Below, one piece after another: positions 42,976 to 51,655 of a stretch of DNA of 64,000 bases. The position numbers were made by a program, and so were the translations under genes. Source of the stretch: an uncultured Prevotellaceae bacterium (GTDB lineage Bacteria; Bacteroidota; Bacteroidia; Bacteroidales; Bacteroidaceae); contig OMRP01000009.1 of assembly GCA_900313615.1 (NCBI GenBank), forward strand, positions 1 to 64,000. The letters are read 5' to 3'. Under the pieces are notes generated by a model. The model did no database searches. It was not told the DNA's origin and saw only the letters and a program-made list of their open reading frames with translations. Numbering within the stretch: position 1 is the stretch's first letter; every line of letters starts with the position of its first letter.

Positions 42976-45342
42976 TCAACACTCCGAACTGTAGAACACT
43001 TCTCTGTTGCTCTCCGGCCGTTCTATCGGCACGATTATCTCCTTCATCCATGAGGGCACGCCCAACGTAGGTTCTGAGGGCAACATCTCCTGCCATTCCT
43101 CATCGGTCAGGCGCGGGTCGCCGATAGGACGTTTGAACTCACGGTAACTGAACACAGCACCACGAGTGAGGTACAACATACCATCTATCTCTACGATGAC
43201 ATAGATTTCGTCAGCAGGTCCCACAGCTTCGTAGAGGATGGATTTTTCAGGGTTATTGTCAGCGTTAGCGGTGTAAACATCAGCCACGATGGCCACATTC
43301 TTGTCGGCACCGGTCACCTGATACCAGCCCTCGAGCGTTTGGTCATCTTCAGCCACCAGTCCTAAAGTGATATGCTCATACTGGGCTCCAATGATACGCA
43401 TGGTCTCATACTCTTCGTCGGTCACTTGCTTACCACTCAATTCTTTCTTGGATATATCGAGCAAGAACTTGGCCTCCCCCTTCACCTCATCGGCCAGCTC
43501 ACGTGTCTCTTTGTTGAGCAACTGGTAGCGGTCGAGCGTGCTCGTAAGGGCATCGATAAGCGCCACGGCCTTTGTCCAGAAGGCGATATTCGGTTCCACA
43601 TACGACTTGGTGACAGGTGTGGGCAGGTCATCGCCACCGCCACATTCAGCGCCGAAGGGCTGTTTGGCGTAGAGGATGGCATCGTGCTTCAGCTCAGCCC
43701 ATGACGCCAAGGCGGCGTTGAGGTTTTTCTTATCCCACTGACTGGTCTTCATGAAATAGGGTTGGCGGGCATCTTTCGCCACGCAAAGTTCGCGTAAGGC
43801 GGCCTCCCAGCGGTTGTAGATGGTCTGTTCCCAATTGATTTCACCCATGCGGGTGGTCATCGCCGACAAATAGTTGCCAAACTTACTCCATTGGTTCTGA
43901 ACACCGAGTTCGCCGAAGAGGATATCGTGGGCGGGCTGCACGCCGATGGCAGCCATGAAATCGAGCCCCATGGGCACGTCGCGTAAGGTTGGGTCGTTAT
44001 CGTAGTCAACCGTCTTGAGCAACACCTCTGCATCGGGGGTATAGCGTTGTGGCATCACATTGATTTTCACATGGCTGGTGCGCTCAAAAATGGGACGTAT
44101 ACGCGTCTGTGTCTCACCCAAGGCATCTATCTGTTGACGCACTGTCACAAAAGCGTTGTCGTCGCTCGCCATTTTTTGCGCATTGGCACCCGCTTTCGCC
44201 ATGATTTCACCCATCTGCAGGATGGTCACATTGTCGGGCTCGCCCATGAGGAAGCGGATAGGTGCATCTACACGGTCGTAGAGACGCAGTGCCTGGGCGT
44301 CGCCTCGCATCGTCTCGGCGATGATAGCGGCACGTAGCATCTGTTCCTCTATATCGGAACCGAAAGGTACCGTCTGCAACCACATCATGCCACGGAAATA
44401 GCGTTTGGCGGCATCGCTGCGGGTGTAATGACCACGTGGACGGAACAGGCTGTAGTTGAATTTCACTTTGACATAGCCGAGATAGGTGGAGTAGTCATCA
44501 ATCTCTTCGTACACCTGGCGCAACTCGGAGTTGGCAGTTTCTTTCAAGGTCTGGTCTGAAACTTGGGGGATTTGGCCAGTGAAGAGACTTTGGGCCACAT
44601 CGAAGAACACTATGTTCCATTCGGCGGCAGCTTTCAACTTGGCATTGGAAGTACGGGCGGCATAGTCCATCATCTTGTTATACATGTATCGGCTGTAGTC
44701 GGTCATGGCACCGAGGAGAGTGCTCTCTTCCACCTTACGCAAGGTTGTGTCGAAATACATGTGGAAAAGTTGCAGGTAGAGGTCGGTGGTGATGAACGAC
44801 GGGAACTGCGTGTACATGTTCTCCTCGTAAATCTGGAACAGCTGCTCCTGGTCGGTGGGCACAATGCCGAAGCCTTGGCGTTGGAGGGCTGCCTTCAACT
44901 GTGGGTTGAAGGTGGTCAGGTGGGCAGGGTTGATAATGTTGTCAGGATTGACAATACCCCCTCCAGCCGGTGCATAGTTCTTTTTCGACAACTCAGCTTC
45001 ACGGGCCTTGATGCGGTTCATGAAGGCCGTCTCTGCTGCTGTGTACTTGATGGCGGGCATCTTTCCATTTTGGCGTTTCACCGCCAGGTCGAGATACCAA
45101 CTGGTAGAGAGAAAAATGCTCCTCAACTCAGATGCCTTGAAGACATATCCTTGACGGGCAGCGGGAGCATTACGTAGCACACGCAGCTCGCTCAGGCTCA
45201 GGCGCGAGATATCCATATTCAGGTTGAGTTTGCTCTTGAGATCCTCCACCTGGATGTGCCCCTCGCCGGGCAACACCATGCCTTGGCCGTGAATCTGAAC
45301 GGCCAGCACGATGGCAAACAGTGAAATGATTAGTCGTTTCAT
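42976..45342 (-). CDS. Exported DUF3160 protein with N-terminal YARHG-like domain
   Basis: 788 residues, signal peptide MKRLIISLFAIVLAVQIHGQ. At residues about 48-85 a diverged YARHG module is seen (LSELRVLRNAPAARQGYVFKASELRSIFLSTSWY). The DUF3160 body starts near residue 160 (YEENMYTQFPSFITTDLYLQLFHMYFDTTLRKVEE) and runs to the C-terminus (KSYVEPNIAFWTKAVALIDAL). DUF3160 proteins are exported and of unknown function. Two more exported proteins lie upstream on the same strand (45394-45924, 46002-47183) and may share a transcript. Its stop is five bases past the convergent GH35-like gene stop, with no hairpin between. Confidence 0.82.
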   Translation of the reverse strand: MKRLIISLFAIVLAVQIHGQGMVLPGEGHIQVEDLKSKLNLNMDISRLSLSELRVLRNAPAARQGYVFKASELRSIFLSTSWYLDLAVKRQNGKMPAIKYTAAETAFMNRIKAREAELSKKNYAPAGGGIVNPDNIINPAHLTTFNPQLKAALQRQGFGIVPTDQEQLFQIYEENMYTQFPSFITTDLYLQLFHMYFDTTLRKVEESTLLGAMTDYSRYMYNKMMDYAARTSNAKLKAAAEWNIVFFDVAQSLFTGQIPQVSDQTLKETANSELRQVYEEIDDYSTYLGYVKVKFNYSLFRPRGHYTRSDAAKRYFRGMMWLQTVPFGSDIEEQMLRAAIIAETMRGDAQALRLYDRVDAPIRFLMGEPDNVTILQMGEIMAKAGANAQKMASDDNAFVTVRQQIDALGETQTRIRPIFERTSHVKINVMPQRYTPDAEVLLKTVDYDNDPTLRDVPMGLDFMAAIGVQPAHDILFGELGVQNQWSKFGNYLSAMTTRMGEINWEQTIYNRWEAALRELCVAKDARQPYFMKTSQWDKKNLNAALASWAELKHDAILYAKQPFGAECGGGDDLPTPVTKSYVEPNIAFWTKAVALIDALTSTLDRYQLLNKETRELADEVKGEAKFLLDISKKELSGKQVTDEEYETMRIIGAQYEHITLGLVAEDDQTLEGWYQVTGADKNVAIVADVYTANADNNPEKSILYEAVGPADEIYVIVEIDGMLYLTRGAVFSYREFKRPIGDPRLTDEEWQEMLPSEPTLGVPSWMKEIIVPIERPESNREVFYSSEC

Positions 45343-45393
45343 GATTATTAATGTTTTAAAGTTTAGTATTTGGTTTTTTATGTTGAATATTGT

Positions 45394-45924
45394 TTAACGT
45401 TCTATCTGCGCACTCTCCCTTTGCGAGGGTTGAGGTAGGTTTAAATACGTCTCCGCTATCTCGCGGTCTACACCTTCGACGAGGATGCTGTTGGCTCCCA
45501 ACCCGAATTTTCGCCAGCGGTGTGTCATCACCACATAACGGTAGTCGGTGGTACGCTGGAGGGTTATCACCTGTCCATCGACAAAGCGGAAATCTTCGAG
45601 GATGCCACCCAACTGCGACCCCAGCCACAGCGGTCGCACACGACCATTCTTCTGGGTGAAGGTGAACAGACGGGGCAGCACACGCTTGTCGAAGCGGGTA
45701 CGCTTCACCACCATCACCATGGCATCCTCTACCCCATCGCCGTCCACGTCGCCCGTGCACCAGCGTAGCGTCGGCCAGGGCAGCCGATAACGGTCTGTAT
45801 GCCCATCAGTGGTCAGCGTGAGAAACGATAGCGAGTCGTTCACCTGCTCCAAGGAGTAGGTCTGTGCCTTGCATCCCACCCACAGAATGCTTAGCAGCAC
45901 GGCTGTCATCACTCGTCTTCTCAT
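45394..45924 (-). CDS. Hypothetical lipoprotein with repeat-encoded C-terminus
   Basis: 176 residues, lipobox WVGC (Cys about residue 18). The middle has CTGDVDGDGVEDAMVMVV, an FG-GAP/VCBS- or dockerin-like Ca-binding Asp pattern, then RLFTFTQKNGRVRPLWLGSQLGGI. No known family could be named. The last about 12 residues (LPQPSQRESAQIER) are encoded by a copy of the GC-rich palindromic element (45410-45440), so the native C-terminus has probably been replaced. It lies between the DUF3160 and redoxin-like genes on the same strand. Confidence 0.55.
   Translation of the reverse strand: MRRRVMTAVLLSILWVGCKAQTYSLEQVNDSLSFLTLTTDGHTDRYRLPWPTLRWCTGDVDGDGVEDAMVMVVKRTRFDKRVLPRLFTFTQKNGRVRPLWLGSQLGGILEDFRFVDGQVITLQRTTDYRYVVMTHRWRKFGLGANSILVEGVDREIAETYLNLPQPSQRESAQIER
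45410..45440. repeat. Diverged copy of the GC-rich palindromic element
   Basis: 25 of 31 bases agree with 31604-31634 (GCAC-CTCCCTTTG--AGGG core). It lies inside the 3' end of the lipoprotein gene. Confidence 0.75.
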
Positions 45925-45927
45925 GTG

Positions 45928-45957
45928 AGGTTTGAGATTTGAGATTTGAGATTTATG
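45928..45957. repeat. 7-bp TGAGATT array
   Basis: Three exact TGAGATT units plus flanking partial units, just upstream of the lipoprotein gene at 45394-45924. Confidence 0.8.
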
Positions 45958-46001
45958 ATTACCACGCAGAGTATTTTTCTTTACTCTTCATTCTTAACTT
46001 C

Positions 46002-47183
46002 TCACAACTGCCTTGCCAGGTCGCTGTCCAAATCCTTTATCTGGTTGGGGCCCATCACCACCTCGTTGCTTCTGCTGATGATGAAACTACATGGCACGCC
46101 GGGAGCGGCACTCAGGTATGCACCCGACCGTGCTCCATTGTCGTCACGCACACTGATCCACGGCAATGCGGCCGTCTGCGTCTTCCAGAAATGCTCATCC
46201 TGGTCGAGCGACACTTGGTAAATTTCCAGTCCACGATCGTGGTATTTGTTGTACAGCTCGCGCAATGCCATGATACGTGCCGGGGAGTCATCGGCAGAGA
46301 AAACGTGGAAATCGAGCAGCACCACCTTGCCAGCCAGTTCGGTCAGGTGGCGAATGTTTCCCTTGTTGTCAGGGAGGGGCAGGTCGATAATTGTCGCCTC
46401 TGTCACCTTGCTGGGATCAATCTGCAGTCCCGCACCTTGACCATCAAGGATGGCCTGTGTCTTCAATCCCTCGATGGCAATATTATGCAGGTTTTGCGAG
46501 CGCACGCTGTTGGGGTAGAACTGGTCCCATGAGGTGGCCACGGCCTGGAACGGGCGCACGTCGTCGCGCCTGCTCTGCGGGTCGAATATCTTTAGGAAGG
46601 CTTGGTTCACAGCGATACCTTGGAACAGGGCGAAATAAGCGTAAGCCTTCATCGGCTCCTTATATATATAGTTGGTGCTTACCTCCTTGCGGTAGCGTTC
46701 CATCATACGGTAGATGCTGTCGGCTGGGGCGTTGCCCGTGAGTTGCGGGTCGGCGGCCACAGCTTGGGCGCGTGCTTGCAAGTCCATCTGCCGCAGTGTC
46801 AGTTCCTTGATTTTCTTGCAGTCGTCGTTGCCCTCTATGGCATATCCTGATGCCATGGTGGGGAAGGATGCCGTCACGGTGATGGCTTCCGTGGAGTCAA
46901 CTGCCAAGTTGACGATTTGTCCACCGATGCGCAGGCGGTAGAATCCCGGTGACCCCTCGGGCGCTTTGGCCGAGAACGAGAAGGCACCCTCAGCATCTAG
47001 ACGCACGCTGTCGATGACCTGTGGACCATCGAGCGCCATGTCTTCGAAGATGAGCAACGAGTCGGCGGCTTGGGTGATGGTGCCGCTGACCTGGAATTTA
47101 GGCGTGTTGTCGCATGAGGCGACGAGAAGGGTGGCGGCGGTCATGACCGCGCAGCGCACCAAGCGTTGTATGTTCGTTTTCAT
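46002..47183 (-). CDS. DUF4369/thioredoxin-like lipoprotein lacking the CxxC motif
   Basis: 393 residues. Signal peptide with lipobox VASC (Cys about residue 24). An N-terminal DUF4369-type beta domain (FQVSGTITQAADSLLIFEDM...IDSVRLDAEGAFSFSAKAP) precedes a helical part. From about residue 280 comes a TlpA/AhpC-like thioredoxin fold (LPDNKGNIRHLTELAGKVVLLDFHVFSADDSPARIMALRELYNKYHDRGLEIYQVSLD). Where active members have W-C-x-x-C, this has FSADDSPAR without Cys. The cis-Pro segment PGVPCSFII is kept. It is probably not a disulfide oxidoreductase; a binding or structural role in the periplasm is inferred. Minus-strand -7 box at 47239-47232. Confidence 0.82.
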   Translation of the reverse strand: MKTNIQRLVRCAVMTAATLLVASCDNTPKFQVSGTITQAADSLLIFEDMALDGPQVIDSVRLDAEGAFSFSAKAPEGSPGFYRLRIGGQIVNLAVDSTEAITVTASFPTMASGYAIEGNDDCKKIKELTLRQMDLQARAQAVAADPQLTGNAPADSIYRMMERYRKEVSTNYIYKEPMKAYAYFALFQGIAVNQAFLKIFDPQSRRDDVRPFQAVATSWDQFYPNSVRSQNLHNIAIEGLKTQAILDGQGAGLQIDPSKVTEATIIDLPLPDNKGNIRHLTELAGKVVLLDFHVFSADDSPARIMALRELYNKYHDRGLEIYQVSLDQDEHFWKTQTAALPWISVRDDNGARSGAYLSAAPGVPCSFIISRSNEVVMGPNQIKDLDSDLARQL

Positions 47184-47231
47184 AATTATCAGGAGTTCGT
47201 AAGATTAGGAGTTCCCACATCTTTTCACATG

Positions 47232-47437
47232 CAAAAATACAACGTTTTCCCGAAATCCAATGTTTTGTATTGCAAAAAAGTAGAAAGTGTTGCTTTTTGT
47301 GTATGAAATATGGCTGTTCCACGACAGATAATCATGCTCTTTATGCCCTTTGTCGCACATGGTGCCCTCTGTCGCATCCTTTCTTGCAAAAATCTCTCTT
47401 TTTCTATTGACAACGCCTTTTTCAGTGCATATCTTTG
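47232..47437. promoter_or_regulatory. Divergent promoters, redoxin-like gene and first PepSY-like gene
   Basis: TATTTTTG on the minus strand (47239-47232) serves the redoxin-like gene. TATCTTTG on the plus strand (47430-47437), with ATTG 20 bases upstream, serves the gene starting at 47520 and implies a leader of about 75 bases. Confidence 0.6.
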
Positions 47438-47519
47438 CAATGTCGAAAGGACAAAAACTCCTCACCGACAAAAGAGAATAAGAAAAAACAAAAATTACAA
47501 ACATCTAAACACTACAATT

Positions 47520-47963
47520 ATGAAACGTATCAATTTATTCCTCGCGGCACTTGTTTGCCTCCTCACATCCGCCACTGTTTGTCACGCTGATGACATGCCG
47601 ATACCCGCAGCCCAGCTGCCCACGGCAGCCCAGTCCTTCGTACAGCAGAACTTCCCTGGCAAGGCCATCGCTTATGCCGAGAAAGACACCGAGTTCATGA
47701 AGGTCAAATATGAGGTACACCTGAACGATGGCACCCAGATTGATTTCGACAAGAACGGCAACTGGGACAAGGTTGACTGTCACATGGTGGCTGTTCCCGC
47801 CGCCCTCGTTCCCGCCGCCATCCAGCAGTATGTGAATGCCACCTTCGCCGGCACCTCAGTGGTGAAGATTGACAAGGAGCGCTATGGTTACGACGTGGAA
47901 CTGTCGAACGGTGCAGAGATGAAGTTCAACAAACAGGGTGCTTGCATAGGCTACGACGACTAA
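47520..47963 (+). CDS. Exported PepSY-like protein (DUF2874 type), copy 1
   Basis: 147 residues from the ATG at 47520; the frame opens earlier at 47310, but the true start MKRINLFLAALVCLLTSATVCHA is a signal peptide behind the promoter. Two PepSY-like units of about 60 residues follow: LPTAAQSFVQQNFPGKAIAYAEKD...YEVHLNDGTQIDFDKNGNWDKV and VPAAIQQYVNATFAGTSVVKIDKERYGYDVELSNGAEMKF. Periplasmic; these domains are thought to act as inhibitors or sensors, but the target is unknown. Followed by its own terminator. Confidence 0.85.
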   Translation: MKRINLFLAALVCLLTSATVCHADDMPIPAAQLPTAAQSFVQQNFPGKAIAYAEKDTEFMKVKYEVHLNDGTQIDFDKNGNWDKVDCHMVAVPAALVPAAIQQYVNATFAGTSVVKIDKERYGYDVELSNGAEMKFNKQGACIGYDD

Positions 47964-48019
47964 GAGACTATAGTAGTGTTATCTTTCTGTATAGCGGACT
48001 GTCTTTCCGCTGTACCCAC

Positions 48020-48053
48020 CGGGACAAACCGCGCGGTTTGTCCCGTTTTTTTT
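48020..48053 (+). terminator. Terminator after PepSY-like copy 1
   Basis: A perfect palindrome GGGACAAACCGC/GCGGTTTGTCCC (48021-48044), followed after one G by eight T. Confidence 0.88.
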
Positions 48054-48169
48054 ATCATACAAGTGTCGTCAGTTCGAATCTTGTTCTGCGACACTTTTTA
48101 TACATTTTCGGCGATTTGTCACATTTAGCCATGCTTGTCGCATAGATTTCAACAGGAAAAGACGTTTTA

Positions 48170-48202
48170 TTTGTTCCACCATGAAAAAAGGGTGTACCTT
48201 TG
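48170..48202 (+). promoter_or_regulatory. Promoter of PepSY-like copy 2
   Basis: TTTG (48170-48173), 21 bases, TACCTTTG (48195-48202); the ATG is at 48290. Confidence 0.7.
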
Positions 48203-48289
48203 CATTCCCAAAAGGAGAAAGCGCTCCTTGCGATAGATAACATTAAAGATAACATAAAAGAATAACATTAACAACAAAGAAGTACAATT

Positions 48290-48724
48290 ATGAAAACGGT
48301 GAAAACAATTATTGCAGTAATAGCATGTCTTGCAGCATTTATGCTGAACGGCTACGCAGCCAATAACGCATTACCCATCAATAGTCTGCCCGTCAATGTC
48401 ATAGCGTTCGTACAACAGAACTTCCCTGACAAGCAAATCACTTCCATAGAGAAAGAGATAACGGACAACACCATTGAGGTAAGTCTGAACGATGGCACAC
48501 AAATTGATTTCGACGACAACGGCAACTGGAACGCCATTTACAGCCAGATAGATGCAGTGCCATCAGACGTGGTGCCCTCAGCCATCATGAAGATTATTGA
48601 CGACAATTTCCCCGGCACTTCAGTGGTGGAGATTGACAAAGAAGATTATGGCTATGAAGTGGAACTGCCCTGCGGCGTGTTCCTGCACTTCAACCACAAT
48701 TATCAGCTCTTAGGTTTCGATTGA
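48290..48724 (+). CDS. Exported PepSY-like protein (DUF2874 type), copy 2
   Basis: 144 residues, signal peptide MKTVKTIIAVIACLAAFMLNGYA. It has the same two-unit layout as the previous gene (FVQQNFPDKQITSIEKE, VSLNDGTQIDFDDNGNWNAI, then IDDNFPGTSVVEIDKEDYGYEVEL), so the two are tandem paralogues. Each has its own promoter and terminator, so they are probably expressed independently. Acidic overall, periplasmic; function unknown. Confidence 0.85.
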   Translation: MKTVKTIIAVIACLAAFMLNGYAANNALPINSLPVNVIAFVQQNFPDKQITSIEKEITDNTIEVSLNDGTQIDFDDNGNWNAIYSQIDAVPSDVVPSAIMKIIDDNFPGTSVVEIDKEDYGYEVELPCGVFLHFNHNYQLLGFD

Positions 48725-49029
48725 CCAACACATGCAACATAACTTCCTTTTAAAAAATCAATTTGGGGCAGGCCGATAGGTCTGCCTTTTTTCTTTCTTA
48801 TCCTTTTGCTACAATGAAATGGAGAAAGGAAAAGCCCGTCGCTGTCTCACAAAAAGGAACCGTAATGTCTAAAAGAACGTCTTAAAATCAGTCGAAAAGG
48901 AAAATAATCCAACATTTATTCGTCGATTCGACTTTTAATGACTAACTTTGCAGAAATTTTGGAAGAAAGGCGAATGGCGTCTTTCTGAAGATGTTAGTTA
49001 AAACAATAAGTATTTTTTATTTTTTTTAG
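48725..49029. promoter_or_regulatory. Terminator of PepSY-like copy 2 and pnp promoter region
   Basis: GGCAG-CC/GG-CTGCC (48767-48786) followed by a T-run is an intrinsic terminator. TAACTTTG at 48943-48950 is the pnp -7 box, about 80 bases before the ATG. The stretch between shows no gene. Confidence 0.65.
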
Positions 49030-51384
49030 ATGAACGTTATTACGAAAACAGTTTCACTGCCTGATGGAAGAACCATCAGCATTGAAACCGGCAAAGTGGC
49101 AAAGCAGACCGACGGCTCCGTTGTGCTCCGTATGGGCAACACCGTGCTTCTGGCCACTGTTTGTGCCGCGAAAGATGCAGTCCCCGGAACAGATTTCATG
49201 CCTTTGCAGGTGGATTACAAAGAACAGTACGCCGCTGCCGGACGGTTCCCGGGCGGATTCACCAAACGCGAAGGAAAGCCCAGCGACAACGAGATTCTCA
49301 CATCTCGCCTCGTCGACCGTGTGCTTCGTCCGCTTTTCCCCTCTAACTACCATGCCGAGGTGTTTGTCAATGTTATGCTGCTCTCCGCCGACGGTGTCGA
49401 CCAGCCCGATGCATTGGCTGGCTTCGCTGCCTCAGCGGCGTTGGCATGTTCCGACATCCCCTTCGAGTGCCCCATCTCCGAAGTACGCGTAGCCCGCGTC
49501 AATGGTGAGTATGTGGTCGACCCGACCTTCGAGCAGATGAAAGAAGCCGACATCGACGTGATGGTGGGTGCTTCGGCCGAGAACATCATGATGGTGGAAG
49601 GCGAAATGAAAGAAGTGTCCGAGCAAGACCTTCTCAGTGCCTTGAAGGTGGCCATGGACGCCATCAAACCGATGTGCGAACTCCAAACTGAGTTGTCGAA
49701 AGAACTCGGCAAGGACGTGAAGCGCGAATACGACCATGAGGTGAATGACGAGGAATTGCGCGAGCAGATGAACAAAGAGCTCTACCAGCCCGCCTACGAC
49801 GTGACGAAGCAGGCTTTGGAGAAGCACGAGCGCGCTGATGCCTTCGAAAAGATTCTCACCGATTTCAAGGAAGCGTATGCTGCCGCCCATACCGACCTCG
49901 ACGAAGACGGGCTGCAGGAGAAATACGATATGATGGACCGCTACTACCACGATGTGATGCGCGATGCCATGCGTCGTTGCATCCTCGACGAGGGCATCCG
50001 TCTCGACGGCCGTAAGACCAACGAGATTCGCCCCATCTGGTGCGAGGTGAGCCCGCTGCCCATGCCTCACGGAAGCAGCATCTTCACCCGTGGCGAGACA
50101 CAGTCGCTGACCACCGTCACCCTCGGCACCAAGCTCGACGAGAAACTTGTCGACGATGTGCTGGAGCGTTCCTACCAACGTTTCCTGCTCCACTATAACT
50201 TCCCGCCGTTCTGCACGGGCGAGGCCAAGGCACAACGCAGTGTAGGTCGCCGCGAGATTGGTCACGGCCACTTGGCATGGCGCGGACTAAAAGGACAGAT
50301 TCCCGAAGACTTCCCCTACACCGTGCGTGTGGTGAGCCAGATTCTCGAGTCCAACGGCTCGTCGTCGATGGCTACCGTATGTGCCGGAACGCTGGCACTT
50401 ATGGACGCTGGTGTGCCCATCAAGAAACCCGTGAGCGGCATCGCCATGGGTCTGATCAAGAATCCTGGTGAAGACAAATATGCAGTGCTCTCCGACATCC
50501 TCGGCGACGAGGACCACTTGGGCGACATGGACTTCAAGACCACTGGTACGAAGGACGGTCTGACAGCCACTCAGATGGATATCAAGTGCGACGGTCTGTC
50601 GTTCGACATCCTCGAGAAAGCCCTCATGCAGGCCAAGGAAGGACGTGAGCATATCCTCGGTTGCATCACCGACACCATCGCCGAGCCGCGCGCTGAACTG
50701 AAGCCGCACGTGCCGCGCATCGTCGCCTTCGACATTCCGAAGGAGTTCATCGGTGCCGTCATTGGCCCGGGTGGAAAGATTATCCAGCAGATGCAGGAAG
50801 ATACTGGTTCCACCATCACCATCGACGAGACGGACGGCGTGGGCAAAGTACAGGTGTCCGCTCCCGACAAGGAGAGCATCGAGGCTGCCGTGGCGAAAAT
50901 CAAGGCCATCGTCGCCGTTCCCGAAGTGGGCGAAGTCTACGAAGGCACCGTACGCAGCATCATGCCTTACGGTTGCTTCGTGGAGATTCTGCCTGGCAAG
51001 GACGGTCTGCTCCATATCTCGGAGATTGATTGGAAACGTCTGGAGACCGTTGAATCAGCAGGCATCAAGGAAGGTGACAAGATTACCGTCAAACTGCTCG
51101 AGATTGACCCGAAGACAGGCAAATACAAGCTCTCACACCGTGTGCTCATCCCGAAACCCGAGGGATACCAGGAGCGTGAGCGCCGTCCTCGTCCCGAGCG
51201 TCCCGAGCGCGGTGAGCGTCGTCCTCGTCCCGAGCGTCCAGGCAATGACCGTGGCGAGCGTCGTGGTCCCGAGCGTCGTGGTGGCGGCAACAATGGTCAT
51301 CGCAATGACTATCACGACCCACTGGCAGACCATGAGCCGCGCGACTTCAACGACTCGCTCGACCATGGCACCGACATCGACTAA
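49030..51384 (+). CDS. pnp: Polyribonucleotide nucleotidyltransferase (PNPase)
   Basis: 784 residues, longer than the E. coli enzyme (711). It degrades RNA phosphorolytically from the 3' end. Two RNase-PH domains ([38 protein letters not shown]), a KH domain ([17 protein letters not shown]) and an S1 domain ([30 protein letters not shown]) are in order. The last about 70 residues are a disordered Arg/Pro/Glu/Gly tail ([19 protein letters not shown]) ending in an acidic, His-containing stretch. It contains a 20-bp DNA direct repeat at 51184-51203 and 51220-51239, 12 codons apart. The RG-rich tail probably adds RNA binding or partner contact (inference). Confidence 0.95.
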   Translation: MNVITKTVSLPDGRTISIETGKVAKQTDGSVVLRMGNTVLLATVCAAKDAVPGTDFMPLQVDYKEQYAAAGRFPGGFTKREGKPSDNEILTSRLVDRVLRPLFPSNYHAEVFVNVMLLSADGVDQPDALAGFAASAALACSDIPFECPISEVRVARVNGEYVVDPTFEQMKEADIDVMVGASAENIMMVEGEMKEVSEQDLLSALKVAMDAIKPMCELQTELSKELGKDVKREYDHEVNDEELREQMNKELYQPAYDVTKQALEKHERADAFEKILTDFKEAYAAAHTDLDEDGLQEKYDMMDRYYHDVMRDAMRRCILDEGIRLDGRKTNEIRPIWCEVSPLPMPHGSSIFTRGETQSLTTVTLGTKLDEKLVDDVLERSYQRFLLHYNFPPFCTGEAKAQRSVGRREIGHGHLAWRGLKGQIPEDFPYTVRVVSQILESNGSSSMATVCAGTLALMDAGVPIKKPVSGIAMGLIKNPGEDKYAVLSDILGDEDHLGDMDFKTTGTKDGLTATQMDIKCDGLSFDILEKALMQAKEGREHILGCITDTIAEPRAELKPHVPRIVAFDIPKEFIGAVIGPGGKIIQQMQEDTGSTITIDETDGVGKVQVSAPDKESIEAAVAKIKAIVAVPEVGEVYEGTVRSIMPYGCFVEILPGKDGLLHISEIDWKRLETVESAGIKEGDKITVKLLEIDPKTGKYKLSHRVLIPKPEGYQERERRPRPERPERGERRPRPERPGNDRGERRGPERRGGGNNGHRNDYHDPLADHEPRDFNDSLDHGTDID

Positions 51385-51426
51385 TTGACATTCTATCACT
51401 CGTCATTGAGTAAAGAATGACTCCAT

Positions 51427-51468
51427 ACTCCCCAAATCGCGATACAGTGCGGTTTGGGGAGTGTTTTT
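51427..51468 (+). terminator. Terminator after pnp
   Basis: ACTCCCCAAA (51427-51436) pairs with TTTGGGGAGT (51453-51462), followed by GTTTTTTG. Confidence 0.85.
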
Positions 51469-51534
51469 TGTTTTCCAAGTAGCGTTATCATTCTCAAAAA
51501 AGAGTCCTATTATTGTCATTTCAATTATTTTTTG

Positions 51535-51542
51535 TAATTTTG
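51535..51542 (+). promoter_or_regulatory. -7 box of rmuC
   Basis: TAATTTTG with ATTG 19 bases upstream; about 115 bases before the ATG. Confidence 0.5.
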
Positions 51543-51655
51543 CGTCAACATCGTCTTTCAAGACCATTAGTATTTTTATTGAAGACTTCATAGCAGCATG
51601 CCATGGGGGCGGAAAACAAAGAAAAGGACAATCGAACTAACATAACCGAAGAAAA

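Noticed and set aside
45356-45760. 134-residue open frame on the minus strand, rich in Arg/His
   Set aside because: It overlaps the lipoprotein gene 45394-45924 in another frame and lacks start context, signal and family features.
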